From positions 1 through 39,213 of the forward strand of contig JAJDAK010000099.1 of assembly GCA_029261895.1 (NCBI GenBank): DNA of 39,213 nucleotides, given 5' to 3'. This document shows, in pieces, positions 7,580 to 16,578 of this stretch (positions are counted from its first letter, which is position 1; every line of letters begins with the position of its first letter). The DNA is from Deltaproteobacteria bacterium. GTDB taxonomy: Bacteria; Myxococcota_A; UBA9160; SZUA-336. The notes under the pieces were generated by a model. It was given only the letters and a program-made list of their open reading frames with translations. It did no database searches and had not been told where the DNA came from. A program made the translations under genes and the position numbers.

Positions 7580-8629
7580 ATGGGCACACGATGGATTCAA
7601 ATCGGGCGACAACGCTGTCAGGTCGAGACGGGAACGTCGAACGATGACTTTTGGGATCGTTTCGAGTCTAAAACTTGGGAACCGCATACGGTACCGATCC
7701 TGGAAACGTTTCTCACGCGTGATACCGCGTATCTCGACGTGGGTGCGTGGATCGGTCCCACGGTGCTTGCGGGGGCGGCGTTGTCACGGCACTGCTACGC
7801 GTTTGAACCCGATCCCACCGCATTTAGGGCGCTGAGTAAACACGTCGCGTTGAATTCTCATGTGGCGGAGCGCTGTACGTTGTATCAGCAATGCATCGCA
7901 ATCCGTTCGGGCAAAGTCAGCTTGGGCAATCGCAGTGTTTCCCAAGGCGGCGACAGCATGTCCAGCCTCTTGGTGACCGATGGTCCGGGAAGTTGGGAGG
8001 TGGATGCGACTACGCTTGGTGAAGTGATCGCACGCGAGCAGATTCACGACTGCGGTTTTATCAAGATGGATATCGAGGGTGGCGAAATCGAGGTGCTGCC
8101 TAACATCGCGAATCTGCTGCGAGTGTTGAAGCCGACACTCTACCTGAGTCTCCACCCTGAATATTTTCCGAATCCACAGTCCGACATGCAGGGCATTGCA
8201 GATGCGCTGTCAAACTATCCGTATCTGTATTCCATCACGATGCAGCCGATTTCGTTGGATCAGCTGATGCATCAAGACTCGTTGGAAGGATTTTTCGAAG
8301 TTGTCGCCACCGATCGCGGTCCCCGTTCTCTTGAGAACTCCCCATGGGCCGATTTCGCGCGCACATGGCAATCACAGCCCATTGAGCGCGTTCGTGCTAA
8401 AGCGGTCGCCAGCTTGCAAGACGGAATGCGACAACTCGAACGCGCACATCAAAAGGCGATGCAGTCGGGTAACCGTTCAGGGCAGCGAGAAGTGGCCGCG
8501 ACGATTCACAGGCTCTCACAATCGACATCGCAACTTCATAGCACCGTGCTTCACGATGTCGTTCAAGCGGATGAGGACATTGCAGCTGCACTTCAATCTT
8601 GGCGGCGGCACCCCCCCAACATTTCGTAG
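7580..8629 (+). CDS. FkbM-family SAM-dependent methyltransferase
   Basis: A 349-residue protein. SAM-binding motif I is Y-L-D-V-G-A-W-I-G at 51-59, and the acidic strand-2 motif is A-F-E-P-D at 74-78. The FkbM signature K-M-D-I-E-G-G-E lies at 162-169. The family methylates hydroxyls of sugars or other small molecules. Residues about 265-349 form a charged, Gln/Arg-rich helical extension not needed for the fold. The ATG is chosen because it gives the full fold, although no clear ribosome binding site precedes it. It diverges from the GT2 gene and is followed 49 bp later by the MddA-like gene. O-methylation of a glycan made with the GT2 enzyme is plausible but unproven. Confidence 0.8.
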   Translation: MGTRWIQIGRQRCQVETGTSNDDFWDRFESKTWEPHTVPILETFLTRDTAYLDVGAWIGPTVLAGAALSRHCYAFEPDPTAFRALSKHVALNSHVAERCTLYQQCIAIRSGKVSLGNRSVSQGGDSMSSLLVTDGPGSWEVDATTLGEVIAREQIHDCGFIKMDIEGGEIEVLPNIANLLRVLKPTLYLSLHPEYFPNPQSDMQGIADALSNYPYLYSITMQPISLDQLMHQDSLEGFFEVVATDRGPRSLENSPWADFARTWQSQPIERVRAKAVASLQDGMRQLERAHQKAMQSGNRSGQREVAATIHRLSQSTSQLHSTVLHDVVQADEDIAAALQSWRRHPPNIS

Positions 8630-8678
8630 TCGCCATGTTGTAGAATTCTCCTGGTCCAATTCAGCGGGAGGACAGGGA

Positions 8679-9404
8679 ATGTCGCGGGTACTTGGTTTTT
8701 TGTACGGCGTGATCTCTTACGCTGTTTTCTTCGTGTGCTTTCTCTACCTTGCAGGGTTTCTCGGCAATCTCTTTGTGCCGAAGTCGATCGACTCTGGCGT
8801 AGCGGGTTCGCTCGGAACTGCGGCTCTGATCAACAGCGGGTTGATTCTGCTCTTTGGTCTGCAGCACTCGGTGACCGCACGCCCCGGCTTTAAGGCATGG
8901 CTCACGCGCGTGCTGCCACAGCCGCTCGAGCGCAGCACCTACGTACTCGCGACGTCTGTCGTGTTGATTCTGACCTACGCATTCTGGCAGCCGATGCCGC
9001 AAATGATTTGGCAGTTCGAGTCAGAACTAGGGCGCTCATTGATGATCGGTCTTTTAGGACTCGGTTTCCTGCTGGTCCTCTATGTGACATTCCTGATCGA
9101 TCATTTTGATCTCTTTGGTCTGCGCCAGGTCTATCTCTACCTGCGCGGGCGTGACTACACAGACAAGAGCTTTGTTACGCCGAGTCTCTACAAGGTTGTG
9201 CGTCATCCTCTCTACATTGGCTGGTTCATGGCGTTTTGGATGACGCCGGATATGACAGCTGGACATTTGTTAATGGCCGCCGGTCAGTCGCTCTACATCC
9301 TGATCGCGATCGTTTTTGAAGAGCGCGATCTCGAAGCGCATTTTGGAGCGACGTATCAGAACTACAAAGCATCGACACCGATGTTGATCCCCCGACTGCG
9401 TTAG
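8679..9404 (+). CDS. mddA: methanethiol S-methyltransferase (MddA-like, NnrU/ICMT-type membrane protein)
   Basis: A 241-residue integral membrane protein with about five hydrophobic segments, near residues 5-30, 45-65, 85-105, 118-140 and 180-212. It carries the isoprenylcysteine-methyltransferase-type SAM motifs: V-V-R-H-P-L-Y at 173-179 and E-E-R-D-L-E at 214-219. The phrases V-P-K-S-I-D-S-G, L-Q-H-S-V-T-A-R-P-G-F-K and H-F-D-L-F-G-L-R-Q-V-Y match MddA proteins, which methylate methanethiol to dimethyl sulfide using SAM. The start is fixed by GGGAGGA 6-12 nt upstream; the frame is open much further upstream but overlaps the FkbM gene. No methionine gamma-lyase gene is nearby, so the methanethiol source is not visible. 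A related NnrU-like role is the main alternative. Confidence 0.75.
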   Translation: MSRVLGFLYGVISYAVFFVCFLYLAGFLGNLFVPKSIDSGVAGSLGTAALINSGLILLFGLQHSVTARPGFKAWLTRVLPQPLERSTYVLATSVVLILTYAFWQPMPQMIWQFESELGRSLMIGLLGLGFLLVLYVTFLIDHFDLFGLRQVYLYLRGRDYTDKSFVTPSLYKVVRHPLYIGWFMAFWMTPDMTAGHLLMAAGQSLYILIAIVFEERDLEAHFGATYQNYKASTPMLIPRLR

Positions 9405-9608
9405 CGACCAGGATTCAAGACCCTATTCAAGCCTAACGTCGTTAGTGGATTCGATGCCTTTACGCCTAGACTTGCAGCGTAGTTGCTCGACAGTTCCACT
9501 CGTGCTGGAAAGTCATTCATGATCAGAAATTGATCGAGGCGCGCTTCAGCGATTCAAACGGCGGACTCGACGTGTTCCAATGCCTCCGGAATCAAAGGAG
9601 AATCAGCG

Positions 9609-10115
9609 TTGCGCGTATTTCAGAGAATCCAGATTTACCTGCTTGTACTTGCCGTTTCATCGGCGTTCGGATGCGTTGACGTTGACGATGTCTTCAAACC
9701 CTTCAGTCCGAACGATGCGATCTCGATCACGGGTGGTTCGAAGTACCCCTTAGCTCCTGGAACCATCAGTCTCAGATTCCATAACTACGCGACTAAGAAG
9801 TGGGAGACGCGTGGACCCACGACAGAGGTTCAAGCAGATGGAACGTTCGCTCTCCACGGCATTGTGGTGCCGCAACAGATCAAGTACTGGGACTATTTGA
9901 AGGGCATTGGTTCGGTTCCAGAGCAGTGGAATGCGCCGATCCACGTGTACCACAGAGACGCAGTGTCGAACAAAAACATACTCTTAATTCGCACCGACGT
10001 TTTCGATCGCATACTCCTTGGCGAGCATAGTCCGTTCTTGATCAATCATGGGCAGACGGTTTGGGTCAGCTGTAGAGATGAGTCTCCCTACTACTGCAGA
10101 GGGCCGGGTCAATAG
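9609..10115 (+). CDS. putative lipoprotein, unknown function
   Basis: A 168-residue protein starting at TTG with a good AAGGAG site (9595-9600) 8 nt upstream. The N-terminus is a lipoprotein-type signal (M-R-V-F-Q-R-I-Q-I-Y-L-L-V-L-A-V) ending in S-A-F-G-C, so Cys22 is the likely lipidation site, although the -3 residue is Ala rather than the usual Leu. The mature part is polar, with alternating strand-like segments and two Cys near the C-terminus (C-R-D-E-S-P-Y-Y-C) that could form a disulfide. It has no recognised domain. The 204 bp upstream hold no other gene. It ends 16 bp from the convergent amidohydrolase gene. Confidence 0.6.
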   Translation: MRVFQRIQIYLLVLAVSSAFGCVDVDDVFKPFSPNDAISITGGSKYPLAPGTISLRFHNYATKKWETRGPTTEVQADGTFALHGIVVPQQIKYWDYLKGIGSVPEQWNAPIHVYHRDAVSNKNILLIRTDVFDRILLGEHSPFLINHGQTVWVSCRDESPYYCRGPGQ

Positions 10116-10131
10116 GACGCGGACGAACGAG

Positions 10132-11319
10132 TTACGCGACGAGCGCGCGCAGATTGTCGCGCATGACCTTGCGTACCGTATCGGGGCCTAAGCCTTCGAG
10201 TTCCTCGGTGAATTCCTCTGGCCAGAGCAAGCCCTCGGGGTGCGGATAGTCCGAACCATTGAGCACATGGTCTTCGCCGATCTGCTCGATCAATGCGAGT
10301 ACGCCGTCTTCGAAAAACGGTGTAACCCAGACGTTCTGTCGGAAGCTCTCACTGGGGTTAAGGGGCGGTGCTCCGAAGCGCCACATGTCTTTGCTGTAGA
10401 GACGCGCGATGTGATCGAGCTTGCGCAGCAGCGGGGCGACCCATGTCGAACCGTATTCCACGCTGAGGATGCGAAGGCCCGGGAAACGACCGAAGAGATT
10501 GTCGGCGATGAGCGCGGTCATGGTATCGGCGATGGGTCGGTCGGTGAAACTCAGCGCGAACTCCATCAACGAATGTCGATGCGAGGGTGGGTGGGGCCGT
10601 AATCCCCAGGGCGTGTTGTAGATCTCGCCGAAGGGCGTGCGGCCGATGTGGTAGACCACGTTGATGCCGGACTCCTCGACGCGCGCCCAGAACGGATCGA
10701 AGTAAGGGTCTGCGGGTGAACGCCCCTCGATCGGTCCGGTCGTGAGGATCATGAAACGTGCACCACGCTGCAGCAAGCGCTCGAGTTCCTCGATCGCCGC
10801 GTCGATGTCGAGCAGTGAATTGATGGGTGCGCCGTAGATACGACCGTCCTTTCCGTAGCCCCAATCCTCTTCGAGCCAGCGATTGAACGCGCGCATGCTG
10901 GGATACATCACGTCTGGGTGTCTGCGCAGTTGGGGTTCGACACCGACACCCAAGGTGGGGAGCATCAGGCAGGCCTCTACGTTCTGCGCATTCATCTTTT
11001 CCAAGCGCGCATCGCGGTCGACGAATTCCGGAACCTCAAGTCCATTGATTGGATTGAGGCTGGGGCTACCGCCGTCCTCAGAGGTTCCACGCAGGAACTC
11101 TTTCATAATGCCGGGTGCGCCCACGCTGTCGCCGACGCCCACGCTGAAAAAATTGCAGCGCTCTTCTCCAACGAATACGCGCGCAGGTTCGCCCGCCGCC
11201 TTGCGGTCCATCCAGACCGTGCGGGACTTCAATGCGGATTCGATATGGCGCGTGAAGCAATCGTCGGCTTCGTAATAGTGATTGTCTGCGTCGTAGATTT
11301 TGTAATCGAGCTCGTTCAT
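10132..11319 (-). CDS. amidohydrolase-related (amidohydrolase_2) metal hydrolase
   Basis: A 395-residue protein of the PF04909 type, a TIM-barrel metal-dependent hydrolase or decarboxylase superfamily. The first metal-binding strand is D-A-D-N-H-Y-Y-E at 10-17. Further metal-site candidates are the His in V-V-Y-H-I-G and the Asp in N-G-S-D-Y-P-H-P-E-G near the C-terminus. Members act on amides, esters or aromatic carboxylates, and the substrate here cannot be told. The ATG directly follows the stop of rarA (TAG-ATG), so it is probably co-transcribed with rarA despite the unrelated function. Its 3' end faces the lipoprotein gene. Proteins of this length are frequent in environmental bacteria with many hydrolase paralogues. 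Confidence 0.8.
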   Translation of the reverse strand: MNELDYKIYDADNHYYEADDCFTRHIESALKSRTVWMDRKAAGEPARVFVGEERCNFFSVGVGDSVGAPGIMKEFLRGTSEDGGSPSLNPINGLEVPEFVDRDARLEKMNAQNVEACLMLPTLGVGVEPQLRRHPDVMYPSMRAFNRWLEEDWGYGKDGRIYGAPINSLLDIDAAIEELERLLQRGARFMILTTGPIEGRSPADPYFDPFWARVEESGINVVYHIGRTPFGEIYNTPWGLRPHPPSHRHSLMEFALSFTDRPIADTMTALIADNLFGRFPGLRILSVEYGSTWVAPLLRKLDHIARLYSKDMWRFGAPPLNPSESFRQNVWVTPFFEDGVLALIEQIGEDHVLNGSDYPHPEGLLWPEEFTEELEGLGPDTVRKVMRDNLRALVA

Positions 11320-12612
11320 CTAGGTCTTGTCCTCGCCCCAAAGTTTGCGCAGACGTCGCGCGATCTCGGCTTCTTCGCCTTGCTCGCTGGGTTTGTAGAA
11401 GCGGGCTCTCTCCAAGGCTTCGGGCAGATACTTCTCACGAATAAAATGGTCCGGTTCGTCATGCGGATAGCGATAACCCTTGCCGTAGCCTTCGCTACGC
11501 ATGAACTCCGTGGGTGCGTTGCGCAGGTGCATCGGCACGGGAAGCGATCCATGTTCGCGCACGGCGGCGATTGCGGCATCGATGGAGAGATAGCTCGCGT
11601 TGCTCTTAGGGGCGGAAGCGAGATATGTCGTCGCCTGTGCGAGGATGATGCGACCCTCGGGCAGGCCAACACGGTCAAAGGCTTGCGCCGCTGACATCGC
11701 CACAGTCTGCGCGAGTGGATCCGCGTTGCCGATATCTTCAGCGGCAAAAATACACAGACGTCGCGTGATGAAACGCGGATCCTCACCGCCCTCGAGCATA
11801 CGTGCGAGCCAGTAGATCGCGGCGTTGGGGTCGCTACCACGTAAACTCTTAATGAACGCGCTGATCACGTCGTAGTGGGCTTCGCCACCTTTGTCGTAGT
11901 CGGGTAGGCGTGTTTCGACCGCGGCCTCAACGGCCGGCGGATCGATATCTCCCTGCGCATGTTCGGCTGCGGCGTCGAGCAGCGTCAATGCGCGGCGCGC
12001 GTCGCCATTCGCCAGCCGAATGATCATGGATTCGGCTTTTGGCTCGAGGGCTCGATTCAATTCCGCTAACCCGCGGCCCAAAATTCCACGAATCGCATCC
12101 GCTTCAAGCGCGTGAAGTGTGAGCACGCGGCAGCGGGAGCGCAGCGCGGGAATCACTTCAAACCCGGGGTTTTCCGTGGTCGCGCCAATGAAGACCACCG
12201 TGCCTTTTTCGACGAAGGGCAAGAGCGCATCCTGTTGGGCCTTGTTGAAGCGATGCAGTTCATCCACAAAGAGCGCGGTACGCCAGCCTCGGCCGGCGTT
12301 CTGTTCGGCTACGGCGATCGCGCTGCGCAATTCCTTCACGCCGCCGAGCACCGCCGATTGTGCGATGAACTGATAGCCGCCGTGTTCGGCCAAAAGTCGG
12401 GCGAGCGTGGTCTTGCCGGAGCCCGGCGGCCCCCAGAGGATGACCGAACGTAAGCGACCCTTGCCGCCCACGAAGCGTCCGAGAGGCTTATCTGGGCCGA
12501 GCAGGTGATCCTGCCCGACGAAGTCCTCGAGCCGCCGCGGACGCAGGCGCTCGGCGAGCGGGCGGTCGGGGCTCGGACGTTCAACGGGCGGTGTTTCAGG
12601 AAAGAGTTCCAC
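11320..12612 (-). CDS. rarA: replication-associated recombination protein A (AAA+ ATPase RarA/MgsA)
   Basis: A 430-residue AAA+ ATPase of the RarA/MgsA/WRNIP1 family, related to clamp-loader and RuvB subunits, which acts at stalled replication forks. Walker A is G-P-P-G-S-G-K-T at 61-68 and Walker B is F-V-D-E-L-H-R-F at 115-122. Sensor 1 lies in G-A-T-T-E-N-P, and the family-typical E-D-F-V-G-Q-D-H-L-L is at 29-38. The C-terminal half contains the tetramerisation region with S-L-R-G-S-D-P-N-A-A-I-Y-W-L-A-R-M, highly conserved in this family. The start is a GTG; nadK starts 31 bp away on the other strand, leaving little room for two promoters. Confidence 0.93.
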   Translation of the reverse strand: MELFPETPPVERPSPDRPLAERLRPRRLEDFVGQDHLLGPDKPLGRFVGGKGRLRSVILWGPPGSGKTTLARLLAEHGGYQFIAQSAVLGGVKELRSAIAVAEQNAGRGWRTALFVDELHRFNKAQQDALLPFVEKGTVVFIGATTENPGFEVIPALRSRCRVLTLHALEADAIRGILGRGLAELNRALEPKAESMIIRLANGDARRALTLLDAAAEHAQGDIDPPAVEAAVETRLPDYDKGGEAHYDVISAFIKSLRGSDPNAAIYWLARMLEGGEDPRFITRRLCIFAAEDIGNADPLAQTVAMSAAQAFDRVGLPEGRIILAQATTYLASAPKSNASYLSIDAAIAAVREHGSLPVPMHLRNAPTEFMRSEGYGKGYRYPHDEPDHFIREKYLPEALERARFYKPSEQGEEAEIARRLRKLWGEDKT

Positions 12613-12643
12613 CCCGGGATTCTAACTTGCTACGTTCGTATTC

Positions 12644-13516
12644 GTGGCAGTTTGGAAACGCATCGGAATCGCACTGAAATCCGGCCAGGAGGGAATCGGG
12701 CCGCTATTGCAGCAGATCGTTGGGGTCGTGCAGCAGCAAGGACTCGACGTCTGTCTGGAAAAAGAGGCCGCGGCGCAATGGCCGGGCGCCGAGCCGATTC
12801 CGACCTACGCATTGGATGGGATTGTCGACCAGGCGGATCTGCTGGTCGTGCTCGGTGGTGATGGGACGGTCTTGGCCGCTGCGCGAGCGATCGGTCGGCG
12901 TGAAGTACCGATCCTCGGCATCAATACAGGGCATCTGGGGTTTCTTGCCGATCTTTCGCGTGAAGAAGCCGCGGGTACGCTCGCGACGATTCTCGCCGGT
13001 GAGTATCGGATCGTGGAGCGTTCACGCCTGGAAGTGACCGTCTTGCGCGAACATGACGCGATCGCGCCCGCATTGGTGTTGAATGATGCGGTCATCACCA
13101 AAGGCACCGCGCTCGCGCGCATTGTTAAACTTGAAACACGCGTCAACAATGAAGTGATCGATATCTATCGGTCGGACGGCTTGATTGTCGCCACACCGAC
13201 GGGTTCAACGGCATACAATCTTTCTGCGGGTGGCCCGTTGGTCGATCCTCAACTGGGTGCCATCATTTTGAATCCCATCTGTCCGCATACATTGACCCAA
13301 CGTCCGTTAGTGCTTCCCGATACGGTCGAAGTAGAGGTACGCATTGCCGCGGGCGAAGAAGTCACGCTGACATTGGACGGTCAGGTGGGTCATCCGCTGA
13401 ATTCTGATGACCGTGTTCGTATTACACGTTCCGATTACCCTGTCCGCTTTGTCACCGCCCCCGATCAAAATCAGTTTTCGACGCTTCGGAACAAATTGGG
13501 TTGGGGCACGCGATGA
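12644..13516 (+). CDS. nadK: NAD kinase
   Basis: A 290-residue enzyme that phosphorylates NAD to NADP, the main cellular source of NADP(H). The ATP/polyphosphate-binding G-G-D-G-T is at 71-75, followed by I-N-T-G-H-L-G-F-L-A, both diagnostic. The substrate-binding segment S-D-G-L-I-V-A-T-P-T-G-S-T-A-Y is intact. Length and order match bacterial NadK. The start is GTG; there is no obvious ribosome binding site, and the divergent rarA start is only 31 bp away, so the mRNA leader must be very short. The stop overlaps the recN start (ATGA), the classical nadK-recN arrangement. Confidence 0.95.
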   Translation: MAVWKRIGIALKSGQEGIGPLLQQIVGVVQQQGLDVCLEKEAAAQWPGAEPIPTYALDGIVDQADLLVVLGGDGTVLAAARAIGRREVPILGINTGHLGFLADLSREEAAGTLATILAGEYRIVERSRLEVTVLREHDAIAPALVLNDAVITKGTALARIVKLETRVNNEVIDIYRSDGLIVATPTGSTAYNLSAGGPLVDPQLGAIILNPICPHTLTQRPLVLPDTVEVEVRIAAGEEVTLTLDGQVGHPLNSDDRVRITRSDYPVRFVTAPDQNQFSTLRNKLGWGTR

Positions 13517-15186
13517 TTCGCGCGCTGCGGGTTCAGAATCTCGCGGTCATCGACGAATTGGATTTAGAGCTAAGTCCTGGGCTCAATGTCTTCACGGGCG
13601 AAACCGGCGCAGGAAAGTCAGTTCTACTCTCTGCGGTCTCGCTTTTGACCGGCCGCCGCGCCAGTTCCGAAATTGTCCGCACGGGAGCCGACGCGGCACG
13701 CGTGGAGTCGATTTGGGATTTGCCGCAGCTCGCCGCGCGCGCGGACGAGTTGGGTCTCACGACTTCGGAGGACGAACTCTTGATCGCCCGAAGCGTACCC
13801 GCGGAGGGTCGTGGCAAGGTCTACGTGAATGGCAAACTCGCTACTGCCGCAGTCTTGGCGGACCTGGTTGAGGATTCGATCGAAATCATCAGCCAGGGTG
13901 CGCATCTGAAACTCTTGCAACCGGAGTCACAGGCTAATTTATTGGATGAATTCGGCAGCTTACGCCCTTTGGTGAAAGAAGTGACTGAGCACTTTGAAAG
14001 CTTTGTGAAGCTTTCCAAGGAAATTCACCAACGGCATGTGCAGGCCAGCGAGTTGGCACGTCGCGAAGACCATTTACGCTTTGAAGTTGAACAAATCGAT
14101 GAGGTCGATCCACGGCCGGACGAACTCGAAGCACTCGAAGCGGAACACGGACGTTTGGCACATATGGATCGGCTGGTTCGTGAGTCGGACGAAATGCTCG
14201 CGGAGTTGGATGCGGACGGTTCGGTTGTTGAAAGGGCCCAGCGGTTATTGCGCCGTGCGGAGCAGCTCGCCGAAGTCGACCCCGCTTGGATCTCGATTCG
14301 CCAGACACTCGAGCGCGGGCATTTGGAACTCTTGGAAGCACGCGAGAGTGTGGAGCGGTACATCTCGAGTTTGGAAGTCGAACCGGATCGGTTCCAGCAG
14401 GTCGAAAATCGGCTTGCAGAAATCTCCAAATTGCAGCGGCGTTACGGCACGGATGTCGAGTCGATTCTCAAGTATCGGGATGACGCGAAAGCCGAATTAG
14501 AGAACATTGGCGGTGGCGAAGCGCGTACGGCGGAACTCGAGTCGCAGCGCTTACAGCTGGCGGACGCGTTGGATGCCGCGGCGTCGAAACTGAGCCGCGC
14601 GCGACACGAAGTCGCGAAAGATCTTGTGCTGGGGGTGAACCGCGAACTGGGTGCGCTCGATTTGAAACGCGCCGAGTTTCGCGTGCAGTTTGATGCGATC
14701 TCCGGAAAGACGGCAGATGGCGAAGCGGCGCCGTCTGCGGCGCGTGGGCGCGAGCGTCCGGTCTTTGAACTGATCGCGAATCCGGGTGAGGAGCCGCGGA
14801 GACTGCGCGATGCGGCCTCGGGGGGCGAGCTCGCGCGATTATTGCTGGCGCTGCGGAACGTGTTGCGCGATTCGGGCGGGCGTCGCGTACTGATTTTTGA
14901 TGAAGTCGATGCGGGAATCAGTGGGGCTACCGCCGCCAAGGTAGGGGAGCGTTTGCGGCGTCTCGCACGTCATCATCAGGTGCTCTGTATCACCCACTTA
15001 CCGCAGATTGCCGCGTTAGCCGAAGAACATTTTCGGGTGGCGAAGAAAGTACGCAAGGGTCGCACGGAGACCACGGTTGTGCGCTTAGAGCCAGACGCCC
15101 GCGTGGATGAGATCGCGCGTATGGCCTCCGCGGGCCAAATCACGGACGTGGCCCGGGAACACGCGCGCGAACTGCTGTCGCGGTAA
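13513..15186 (+). CDS. recN: DNA repair protein RecN
   Basis: A 557-residue SMC-like ATPase for double-strand break repair. Walker A is G-E-T-G-A-G-K-S at 29-36. Two long coiled-coil arms flank the centre (about 160-350). The ABC signature region is A-A-S-G-G-E-L-A-R-L-L-L-A-L, and Walker B is V-L-I-F-D-E-V-D-A-G-I-S-G, followed by T-H-L-P-Q-I-A-A. All motifs needed for ATP hydrolysis are present. The start is the ATG at 13513, 4 bp into the nadK stop, giving the standard M-I-R-A-L-R-V N-terminus. A terminator-like hairpin follows about 40 bp downstream. Confidence 0.95.
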   Translation: MIRALRVQNLAVIDELDLELSPGLNVFTGETGAGKSVLLSAVSLLTGRRASSEIVRTGADAARVESIWDLPQLAARADELGLTTSEDELLIARSVPAEGRGKVYVNGKLATAAVLADLVEDSIEIISQGAHLKLLQPESQANLLDEFGSLRPLVKEVTEHFESFVKLSKEIHQRHVQASELARREDHLRFEVEQIDEVDPRPDELEALEAEHGRLAHMDRLVRESDEMLAELDADGSVVERAQRLLRRAEQLAEVDPAWISIRQTLERGHLELLEARESVERYISSLEVEPDRFQQVENRLAEISKLQRRYGTDVESILKYRDDAKAELENIGGGEARTAELESQRLQLADALDAAASKLSRARHEVAKDLVLGVNRELGALDLKRAEFRVQFDAISGKTADGEAAPSAARGRERPVFELIANPGEEPRRLRDAASGGELARLLLALRNVLRDSGGRRVLIFDEVDAGISGATAAKVGERLRRLARHHQVLCITHLPQIAALAEEHFRVAKKVRKGRTETTVVRLEPDARVDEIARMASAGQITDVAREHARELLSR

Positions 15187-15226
15187 GTCGTTCCCTGGCG
15201 TTTTTTGTGATCTAGCCCATCAAGTT

Positions 15227-15248
15227 TCGGCGCCTTCGGCCGATTTTT
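15227..15248 (+). terminator. rho-independent terminator after recN
   Basis: TCGGC (15227-15231) pairs with GCCGA (15239-15243) around a 7-nt loop and is followed at once by TTTTT (15244-15248). It lies 41 bp after the recN stop and before the FHA gene, a fitting place to end the nadK-recN transcript. Confidence 0.6.
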
Positions 15249-15298
15249 CAGACTGTGCGTGAGTTTATCCCTGAAGCATGCGCGGGAGTCGCAACACC

Positions 15299-15637
15299 AT
15301 GAAAGGCACGGCCCGAAGTGGTGTGATCTGCATTGGAAACGGCTTCTACGAGGGGCTGGAATGGCCACTCGATCATGCGACTACGGTGGTGGGTCGGGGG
15401 CGAACCGCGGACTTGGTTTTAGCGGAGGCGACGATTTCGCGCGCACATGCGCTCTTTGGTTACGAAGATTCGAACGTGTTTGTCCAGGACCTAGGCAGTA
15501 CGAATGGCACGGTCGTGAACAGCGAAAAGGTTGACCGCAAAGGTCTGAATGATGGCGATGAGATTCAAATCGGTGGGTTGGTGTTGCGATTTTCGTTGAA
15601 TGAATCGGTGAACAAGGGAGAGGCGAATGCCGCCTGA
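15299..15637 (+). CDS. FHA domain protein
   Basis: A 112-residue protein that is essentially a single forkhead-associated domain, a phosphothreonine-peptide binding module. The signature is complete: V-G-R-G-R-T-A-D-L-V-L (from about residue 31), T-I-S-R-A-H-A, and D-L-G-S-T-N-G-T-V-V-N. The phosphate-contacting Arg, Ser and His and the N-G-T turn are conserved. The ATG at 15299 is preferred because of GGGAG 10 nt upstream; an ATG at 15278 would add seven residues. It overlaps the M23 peptidase gene by 11 bp. It may be an adaptor for a Ser/Thr kinase pathway linked to cell-envelope synthesis; no kinase gene is in the window. Confidence 0.88.
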   Translation: MKGTARSGVICIGNGFYEGLEWPLDHATTVVGRGRTADLVLAEATISRAHALFGYEDSNVFVQDLGSTNGTVVNSEKVDRKGLNDGDEIQIGGLVLRFSLNESVNKGEANAA

Positions 15638-16556
15638 GATGGAAGACAGCGAATCCGGTGATGTGGTCACCCTGATGTATGTTCCGGGGTTGGCGGGAAA
15701 TATTCGACGTGTACGTGTGCGCCGCCGTTCGGTCCGTTGGATCGTTGGTGCGGCGGTCAGCTTTGTATTGCTGACAGCGTTGTTGACGGTCGACTACGTT
15801 CATGTCCGGCGTGAACTTATCGAATTGGATCGATTGCGTGTCGAGACGGATGAGCAGCGCGGGCAGATTCTCGACTATTCCGATCGAATGGAAACGGTTC
15901 AAGAGAAACTGACCCAGATCAGTCAATTTGATCGCAAGCTACGCGTGATCACGAACCTGGATTCAGCCGATCCATATCCGCTTCCTGGAATCGGTGGCGT
16001 GGAAGAAGCGATGATCGATCCGCATGAGTGGACCGGCCTAACGCGCGATCGAAGACATCAGAAAATGATGGAAGGTATGAGCGCGCTCGACAAAGCCTCG
16101 GGCGGCGTGGAGCAGAGTCTCACGGCATTGATCGCACATCTTGAAGATCAGTCGGCGCGTTTGGTCGCGACACCCTCCGTTACGCCGACCAAGGGCTGGA
16201 TGACCAGCTCGTTTGGGTACCGCACGTCACCGTTTACCGGCAATCGTGAATTTCACCGTGGCCTTGATATCGCCGGTCGAATGAATACCCCGATCGTTGC
16301 GCCAGCGGACGGCGAGGTCCGCTTTCGCGGTAAGCAGCGTGCGCTTGGCAATACGGTGATTCTCCGTCATGGATACGGCGTGGAGACGATCTACGGTCAT
16401 CTCGAAGAAATCCTGGTGAAATCGGGCGAAAAGGTGAAGCGCGGTCAACGCATTGCGCTGATGGGGTCCACGGGCCGCAGTACCGGACCCCATGTCCACT
16501 ACCAGGTTGAGGTCAACGGCGCACCGGTCAATCCGTCTAACTACATCCTCGATTAG
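15627..16556 (+). CDS. M23-family metallopeptidase, membrane-anchored
   Basis: A 309-residue protein with an arginine-rich cytoplasmic N-terminus, one transmembrane helix at about 37-57, a coiled coil at about 60-105, and a C-terminal LytM/M23 domain (190-309). The zinc motif is intact: H210-x3-D214 and H289-V-H291, with a further His in Y-G-H-L-E. M23 enzymes cut peptidoglycan peptide cross-links; those with coiled coils act in cell division or growth. The start has GGGAG upstream and overlaps the FHA gene by 11 bp, implying coupling. An M23 gene directly before secA is common in deltaproteobacterial-type genomes. A 44-bp inverted repeat follows it. Confidence 0.92.
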   Translation: MPPEMEDSESGDVVTLMYVPGLAGNIRRVRVRRRSVRWIVGAAVSFVLLTALLTVDYVHVRRELIELDRLRVETDEQRGQILDYSDRMETVQEKLTQISQFDRKLRVITNLDSADPYPLPGIGGVEEAMIDPHEWTGLTRDRRHQKMMEGMSALDKASGGVEQSLTALIAHLEDQSARLVATPSVTPTKGWMTSSFGYRTSPFTGNREFHRGLDIAGRMNTPIVAPADGEVRFRGKQRALGNTVILRHGYGVETIYGHLEEILVKSGEKVKRGQRIALMGSTGRSTGPHVHYQVEVNGAPVNPSNYILD

Positions 16557-16578
16557 AGAGAGCTGCAATCGTTGGGGA

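Noticed and set aside
9431..9448. GCCTAAC followed closely by GTTAG, resembling integron attC core sites
   Set aside because: Only 3 nt separate the halves, the second core departs from GTTRRRY, and there is no imperfect stem, integrase gene or cassette array.
10918..11694. Long plus-strand frame of about 258 codons
   Set aside because: It is antisense across the amidohydrolase and rarA genes, whose motifs are intact; long antisense frames are expected in GC-rich DNA.
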